A stretch of 64,000 nucleotides of DNA from Tubiluchus corallicola (lineage: Eukaryota; Priapulida; Priapulimorpha; Priapulimorphida; Tubiluchidae). Position 1 is the stretch's first letter, and every line of letters begins with the position of its first letter. The translations under genes and the position numbers were made by a program. The stretch lies in NCBI GenBank assembly GCA_030141605.1, contig JAQGDQ010000258.1, positions 97,001 through 161,000 of the forward strand, written 5' to 3'. This document shows, piece by piece, positions 56,433-64,000 of the stretch. The notes below the pieces were generated by a model. That model was not told where the DNA came from. It did not search any database and saw only the letters and a list, made by a program, of their open reading frames with translations.

Positions 56433-59400
56433 ATGGTAAAAACATTCCAGGTATGAACAACGTTTTCCCCTTTTTCCTTTAGCTTGCTACTCAGGATCTT
56501 AATTGGACTTAAAGAATGTGATATTTAGGATTTAAAATCTATTACAATATCTTATTGATTGTTTTGTCGTATCTTAAAAACAATTTTAACAAATAAAAAA
56601 TCATTAAAGTTCTATAATTATTGTGTGGTTCAACCATCAGGTAGTAAAAAATATCAGATATTTTGATGACAAATTGCACTGTGTTAGTGTCTATATGTCA
56701 ACTTTTGAATGATCAAATTGCTGTAATACTATGGTACTGCAAAACTTTATTAAAATATTTAGTTAAATCCATCAACGTAATAAAATGTGCTCGAATATGT
56801 TAAGTCTGTTTATCATTTCTGCATTAAAACATAATGGATGGGTTAAATGATTACTGAAATAGAAGACTGCAATTCATACAAACATAAGTCATGAGCTTCT
56901 GATTGATTCTGGAAGTAGTTGTAGCCTTTGCAGTTCAATATTAATTTATTATGTTTACTGTTATTAATTGTGCTCCACAGTTTGGAATCACAGCTGTGAA
57001 TTCTATGCCTATATTCTGCATATGATTTCCTGGACTTCTAGAAATACGTACAGTAAATTTTCCAATGTTGAAAGAAATCAAAGTTTTTTTGTTGAATAAT
57101 AGTTAGTGTAGTTGCTTGTAATGCGGAAGATTTGAATCTAATGCCCAGTGAGAAAGCAAATCACAACCAAGTCTCATTTATTAACGTCTTAATGCACCTC
57201 GTTATAATGCCTAACTCCCTTTTGAAGTTTCGAGCAAGCTAAACATTGTGTTTTTATGCCAGAATTTGTGATGCTCTTGCATTTCAAAATGCACTAATAT
57301 CTTAATTTTATATATTATTTTTTAACGAAATCATATGTGGCTGGTTTTAAGTTGCCAGTACATATACTAAGTGAAATAATTTATATGACATCAGAACAAG
57401 GTTAATTTATGTAGATGCACAAAACTGATTTTTAATCACTTTGTGATTTTTGTACAGCTGTTTTGAGTAAGGAGGAGGCCATTTTGTATTATGGTTTTGT
57501 TTTTTGAAGTGTTACAACTAAAAGTGACTGTAGGGAAAGTTCTTTTTGCACCATGTTCACACTGCTTTTTACAGGTGATACATAAAGCTATATTTATGGG
57601 TCTGTTTCTCTGTTCAATAAATTTAGCGCTGGTTTAGCCACATGGCATGAAGCCAATTTAATCTTGCTGTTTCATTTTTAGTAGGCAATTCATTAGGTGC
57701 AGGATGAAGCCATTTTAGTGATGGCTTTTTATTGTTATTTCAGGCATACCTACCAAACTGTCATCGCACTTACTCATGTGTGCACTGCCGGGCACATCTA
57801 GCTAATCATGATGAGCTCATATCTAAGGTAAGTGTCTAGTTACCTATGTCGTAGTCATCATTCTCCGTTTCTCTGCACTTTTAGAGCTTCTGTGTTATGA
57901 CGAAGCTGCTGTAATCTATCTTATTATTGATTGAATGGTGGTCAGTTGCTTACTGCAGTAGAAATCCTGGATACGTCTACTGAAAAAATCGCAGGCTGGA
58001 TTTCTTCTCGGAGTTTCTTTGTATATCACGAGGTAGTTTTTCGTATACAGCTGTTAAATCTCTTATATTTTCTGCATTATTTAGCTGTTTATGCTGTTGG
58101 CGTTTGACAATGAGTCGTTATACCTTACTGCTTAAGTCCTAAGCGGATAGCACTGCATCTCTAGCAGTCACTTCTAATTCAGTCAGAATCTATTTACTAC
58201 AGAAATCCTTATTGCTTTAGTTTATTGCCTTGAAGGCCACTCATGGGAGATTACTATCTGTCGATGCTTAGAAGCTTGCTAAATTAAATTAATTTTCTTT
58301 ATGGAAATGTAGGTTAAATGAAAGTTAGGACCTTATGACTGAGTTCGGGATGATTTAGTTTCAGATATTTGTTGGATGCCCTTTTGCATTATAATTTTTA
58401 ACATAGTTTTGTTATTTAATGTAATATTTGTAGCCTGTAGAGATACCTTTGCATGAAATAGTTCAAAACTTAAATGGTTAGGTTTTATGTTTGTGGTATA
58501 ATATCATAATCATCTAGGACTTTCAATGGGTTCTATTCTGCCTAAAATCTGACAAAAAACCTGATACATATGCCAGCACATTCACCAAACACCTCTTATC
58601 TTTTCGTTTTTGAGAATTATTTATAAAATATCAGTGAATTTTCATTGGCTTTAGTTAAAGCACAGCCCCTGGTCTAATTTTCTAATTTGATTTAATTTAA
58701 CTATTATTAGGCAGAAATCTTGCTTGAATAATAAACAGTATAACCAATGATAAATTTAATTTTATAAGTGATAACTTTAATTTTTGCTTCATATCATTTG
58801 TCAGAACTTAAACTATAATTCATGTTATCAAGAACTGAGTTCAACTGATTGAACAATAATATTTTGATTGGTTGTTATTGAGCATTTATTTAGTAACTAA
58901 TAGCAGTAGCAATTAATGCAATGCGATTACTAGCGAAGTGTCACTATACAAATTAATTTGTGTATTATGCTTCATAACTGTAATGTGCTGTTTTGTGACT
59001 CATTTTGCAAAGATAAGATCATAAATTGCTGATATGGTTACTTCAGAGAAATTTACAGCCCAAATTGCTTTTTATAAATAAATAAATTATATATATGTTT
59101 GAAAGGATGTCAGATGCTCTCTAGTAATGCAGATTGTTAGATGACTAGCGAAATTAGAATGCAAGCTGGGTGATTGATCAATAGAGATAAGTCCATATGG
59201 CTTCATTTGATACATCTAGCTATAGCTTAGCTCATTACTTTCTTTGGTTGGCTTCAGTTTTGGTGTGTTTGAATCTGCCAGGTCAAAAGCGTTATTATGG
59301 ATTTTCCTGATTGATGCTGTAACAGCAAAGTGGTAGTTGCAGTCCAGTATCTACTGGCTCGGCCATGTGAGGCGAAACTGCAGTGGAATATTTTAACCCT

Positions 59401-61641
59401 ATTGATGACAGAGATAGTAGTTCTTTCCACTGTATGAAATTGTTGATTTGAGTCAGAGGTGAATCACTGATTACTAAGTAGATCGTTGAACATCAATGAC
59501 AGTTATATATGAGATTCCTTGCAGCTTGCATTATTTACTTTGCAATATCGGCACTACTGCTGTCCATAGTTACCAATAATAAACCATAGTTTGTTGTACT
59601 GAATTGTGTTTGGATAAGCGCTCGCATGAGAAACTGTAAGTTCCTACTTGTTTGTAGCATACTGAAGACTATTTTGGTGAATTCATAGTCTTACAACCCA
59701 GTTCAAGTTATGAAGCTTATTTCTATTAATTAAATAGTTTTATAGTAAAGTACAAGAACTTTATTTAATAACATATTGTAAAATTTGTAATGTCGTCAAG
59801 CAATTTTATGTAACACTATACAAAGAGGCTGTAGATAATGGTTCACTGTTAATTAATTAAACTACAGGAATTAAATTCCCAAACATTTTGTTAGGCTGCC
59901 CACTAAGTGCCTATGTGTAAATTAAAAGTATGTTATTTTTATAAAGTTCGAATGAATTTTGCTTTCTTATATGTTACTGTTTATTGGATTCACCCGCTAA
60001 AGTAGTTTGCTTGGGTGGTAACTCATGATAAGAGGGAAGATACAAATTTTTTAGAAAATAGAATTTAAGAGTTTCTCACAAAGTTAGTGGCAAAACACAA
60101 ATGCTGGTATCCTGTTAATTAAATATTTACCGGTTTTTAATAATTGCAGAACATACAAATCTTTATTCTGATTGTGAGTATAATTTGTGCATTTTTTTCA
60201 GTCTTTCCAAGGAAGTCAAGGCCGAGCCTACTTATTCAACTCAGTGTAAGTGTTTTACTTTTGTTGTACACGGCTTTTACTTTTTCATTTTGCTTCTCTA
60301 CTTCTATGGTTTTGATGTCCCCACGGCATTGCTGTGCAGATTGCTAGATGCTGTTTCTTCATAAAAAGGTAGCTTTGAAAATGTGTGTCTTTGTAATGTA
60401 TATTAGTAGATGTATTATGTATAGATGCGTAAAATTGTTGTTTATATAATATGCATAAGACAAGTTATGATGCTTGTTCAGAGATGCTTTTAACAGAGTC
60501 TTGTTTCTTTATTACAGTGTAAACGTAGGTTGTGGACCAGCTGAGGAACGAGTCCTGCTTACGGGTCTCCATGCTGTAGCAGACATATTTTGTGAATGCT
60601 GCAAAACAACACTGGGCTGGAAATACGTATGTGTAAACTTAGCATTACTGTATTGTAAATTTTGCAATATGAACTCTTGTTTGTGATAATGCTATTTACT
60701 TAGGTTTGTACACAGATACATGATGTCAAATATTTTTGTGCCATTACACGGAAATTTATTTTGATCTTGGTGTTTGCTTATTGATAACAGAAACAGTGTT
60801 TTTACGTTGAGGTCAAGTTATGTACGAAGCAAACATTTCCTTGTTCTAGCTAAATGAGTCACTTGTACTACCATGTTTAGCATGTTCTTTGAAAGAAATA
60901 TGGGTGTTCTAAAGTTTAGTGCTAAAATTAACTTATGTAGTAATTTCGTGCCTAACAAAATATTACACAGAAAGTATGTGCATTATTGGTGGGTGGATAG
61001 CAATAGCAGCAGTTTACAAGCAGGTTAGATGATAAATGGGAGTTGATGGCATGCGATGAACATAAATATTGGCCAAGCTAAAAATTCGTTTGGTTTGTGT
61101 TTAAAATACTAAATTACTTACCATTGAATAACTATCACTGTGTTTTGCTTTAACTTAAAACGTCCTTAGAGAAACTGTCACATAAACAATGGAATTGTAA
61201 TTTTCTCTTATAATTCTTGTTGAGAAAGTTCAGTTTGCACTGGAAGACTAGAACAAGGCTTAATCTGTTTTAATTTGATTGGTCATTTTGTTTGAGTGTA
61301 CTTTCAAACTTGTTGGGTCACCATCATTCAGTTTTTTGATGGTCACACAGTATTGTATTGAAGTCATGTAAGAGAGATGATGATATAACTAAAACTAGAA
61401 ATCATTAACAAATAAGTAAATGAGAAAAGAACCAAACTGGAATCTCCTCCTTGTCTCAGATGGCTTTGCCTCATGCTTTCTGTTTGTGGAAGCTGCCTAG
61501 AATTAAAGTTTATATGCTTTTTTGCAGGAGCATGCATTCGAGTCATCTCAGAAATACAAGGAGGGAAAATACATCATTGAGCTGGCTCACATGATTAAAG
61601 AGAATGGGTGGGATAATGATGAACGGCAGCATTCTCCCTGA
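56433..61641 (+). CDS. YPEL: Yippee-like protein (YPEL1-4 type)
   Basis: Five exons: 56433-56450, 57744-57827, 60202-60245, 60518-60626, 61528-61641; phases 0, 0, 2 and 0; 122 residues. Protein: MVKTFQ, then [91 protein letters not shown]. This is nearly identical to vertebrate YPEL1-4, and less like YPEL5. Zinc-binding Cys pairs are C18-x2-C21 and C74-x2-C77 of the Yippee domain. Family role: small nuclear/centrosomal zinc protein with an MSS4/cereblon-like fold, biochemical role unsettled. The N-terminus is short, and eight extra residues (NDERQHSP) follow the usual NGW-acid end. Which of YPEL1-4 it corresponds to cannot be said, since those paralogues are vertebrate duplicates. Confidence 0.96.
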
Positions 61642-62652
61642 CAAATATTCTCTAAAAAATTTTGTTTCCTGCATAAGTGTGCACTTCTTTGCGGGTGTGC
61701 CTTTATTACGTGCTAATATAACTTGCAGATAAACTTTGGGACTATAAAATGCCTGAATTGAACTTTTATCAGTTGCTAAATGTTACTGTTGGGCAATGCA
61801 CTACATGAGAAACATGGTGGATGTGACATTGTGTCTGATTATCATATTAAGATTGTGGATTGAGACAGAACTCATTCTGTTTTATCAGTATCAAATGAGG
61901 AATATTGTGCTTCTTAGTGACATGAAACTTGTGTTTACATTTGACTGTGTGGGTGCTAAAGATAAATGGAGTTTTGGAGACTTCTTGGAAAATACACAGC
62001 ACAAGGAAGGGGTGATCAGTATAAGAAAAGATGGCGTGACAGTTGATAGCAAAACCACCGAACTTGCCTTGCTTTTTCCCACTTTTGCCTTTTCAAACGA
62101 ATGCATATTTACATTAAAAACTACTCAAGCTTATAGAAGTTTTACCTAATTAAGCCCTAAAGTTGACTTGTTTTTGATTATTAAAGCATATGAAGGTTTA
62201 CAATATTTTCGACACACGTTGCTAAAATTGCGTGAATTCGGTGGTTTTGCTACTTATCACGTTTGGAAGAGTGCTATTTTGGTATATACGCAGCGTAATA
62301 TACGTGTACAGTACTTATTTAGACATTGTAAATATTATTGATCTATGTTGTGCCGGTCGCTTTTGTTTTGTGGTCAGTAAGTTGTTTTTATTTATAAATA
62401 GTGATAAGTGCGGAGTGGCAAATTGTGATGCTTCATCTCACGACAGTTATTAAAATTACTACATGCACTCTTGTTCTTTTTGGTGCATTTAGATTGTTCA
62501 CAGTTCTTGCATTACAGTTTGATGGTAAACTTTTACAATAATTGTAAATGAAGCAGTGCATCTCACAGAGAAATTGTAAGACATTCTGGATGATTGTTGT
62601 GTTTAAGTAGCATTTAGTAACACAAAATTTACAGTTTGTTTGTTAAAAACCA

Positions 62653-62658
62653 AATAAA
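62653..62658 (+). terminator. Candidate YPEL poly(A) signal
   Basis: AATAAA about 1 kb after the YPEL stop, the clearest signal downstream. Assignment is inference. Confidence 0.4.
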
Positions 62659-64000
62659 AGCTGAAAGGTACTATCTATTTTTTTAATGTTTAAATAGTCC
62701 AATATAGTCCAAGTTGTGAAAGATCATAGCTTTTCTGAAATACTGCTGTTTGTCTTTGCAAAATCTGGTTTAATTAGCTTTTTTAATTCATTTAAATTCT
62801 TGTGCCATAGCTTACATGTAGAAAATGTCAATTAAGAGTAAGTGAGAATTGATCACAGTTTGCCTTTGTTCTTCACTAATGCATTTCTTGTACATAAAAT
62901 TTGCAGAACATACACTTTTTAATCAACATAAGTGTAAATGTGAATGACCTTTTGACCTGAATTTGTTTGACAAATTGATGTCATACACGTATTTTAATTT
63001 CTGAAAGGCACACTGCCTAGCCCTACACCCAGTTTGTATGAAAAAAGTTTATTTTCACTTTTAACCATTGGTATTGACCAGAGTTATCCAAAGAACTTAA
63101 GATATGCAAGAGTGACCTTCATGGACATTTGCTTGCTATGTAACATGAACTGCAAATTTAAAACGAATTATACTAATTTTTTGTTCCATTGCAGTTTCTG
63201 ATGGCCGGACATCAGCTATTACATTTGAGTTAGCATGGTTCTCTTGCTTTGAAGAGGTTAAAAATTTTGTGTTCAATGGTTTGTGTTCAAGTCAGTTTAC
63301 ATTTTGACTTTTAATCTTCAAGAATGATATATAATGCACCTTTGCTTTCGCGTTTTCAGTTATATTGTAATTGTACTAATGTATTCTACTGGTCTGTAAG
63401 TCTAGTCACATTTACACCATGATTTGCTATTTTGTTATTATTAGTGATAAGTTTTGTGTTGGTTCAGTGGTCTAAGGTAACCAGCAAAATTATATGTAGC
63501 TACCATACCAAATTTGTTAGCAGCTTTCAACTAGATGTTAGAAGACTGCATTTCTTCAAGTTAAGTCTTATTATGGATTCCGTTGATTTCATGGCTAGTT
63601 TAAAACTGTTCCTTTAATTACTTGTTATTGTGCTCTTCTATAAATTTAATGCATTTGTATTATTGCACTGGAAGCGGTTTTCTTTTAATAATTACTCAAC
63701 ATGTTACTGTATGTTACTGATGTTCATGGGTTTACTTCTTTTTGATTGCTTACTCTATATAGCTTGTGTCATAAATTCTTATAATCTGATTGCAGTGCTG
63801 TTGTTCTCTATTTTAACATTTAAGCAATACTTCATTTCTAAGCATATATTACTACATATTAGAGTATGTAAGCATAGTCGATAGTGTGTTGATAACAACG
63901 TTTTTTGTGTTCACATTAGTGATACATACTGGGGAGAACAAGTACTGATTTAAGTGTTTCAAAGTTGTATGAAATGAAATTTTAATGAAAAATGGTAGTA
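62659..64000. other. Unassigned right end
   Basis: AT-rich sequence with a few open frames of 60-84 codons that look like chance (Phe/Leu/Ile-rich from T-rich DNA). No exon, RNA gene or repeat recognised. Confidence 0.4.

Overview
This is an AT-rich window of metazoan nuclear DNA. Short exons with GT/AG introns interrupt every real gene, introns are typically 0.3-4 kb, and relics of LINE, Penelope-like and pogo/Tigger elements, microsatellites and AT-rich spacer fill the rest. There are no operons or bacterial signals. The proteins (EMC10, USP32, Yippee-like, a FABP-like protein) are animal or eukaryotic families. I read the source as an invertebrate animal but cannot name the phylum. The gene models were built by hand by translating exons, matching splice phases and comparing with remembered family features; no alignment was run.

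Layout. 258-2121 (+): the last four coding exons of EMC10, cut by the left edge. 4664-36337 (-): a complete 31-exon USP32 orthologue of 1,553 codons, tail-to-tail with EMC10 and filling half the window. Its introns carry a (CA)n array, tRNA-like SINE pieces, a 993-bp element with 17-bp terminal inverted repeats, a hAT-like relic and, in intron 1, a GC-rich island plus two pogo/Tigger-type elements. 36.9-41 kb: a retroelement graveyard of LINE C-terminal scraps and a Penelope-like reverse transcriptase. 40337-43731 (+): a phase-consistent three-exon gene for a 140-residue protein I do not recognise. 46446-50091 (-): a four-exon gene whose exon sizes, phases and C-terminal motifs fit the intracellular lipid-binding (FABP) family. 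51.5-54.6 kb: a doubtful two-exon model and a LINE fragment with a long open frame. 56433-61641 (+): a complete five-exon Yippee-like (YPEL1-4 type) gene with a candidate poly(A) signal near 62.65 kb. The last 1.3 kb shows nothing I can name.

The genes are unrelated in function: ER membrane-protein insertion (EMC10), deubiquitination at membranes (USP32), lipid carriage (FABP-like) and a small zinc protein (YPEL). I find no new multi-gene system. The points most worth checking are the FABP-like gene, the unrecognised 140-residue gene, the internally deleted pogo/Tigger element with perfect ends, and the CaaX-like tail and degenerate second EF-hand of USP32.
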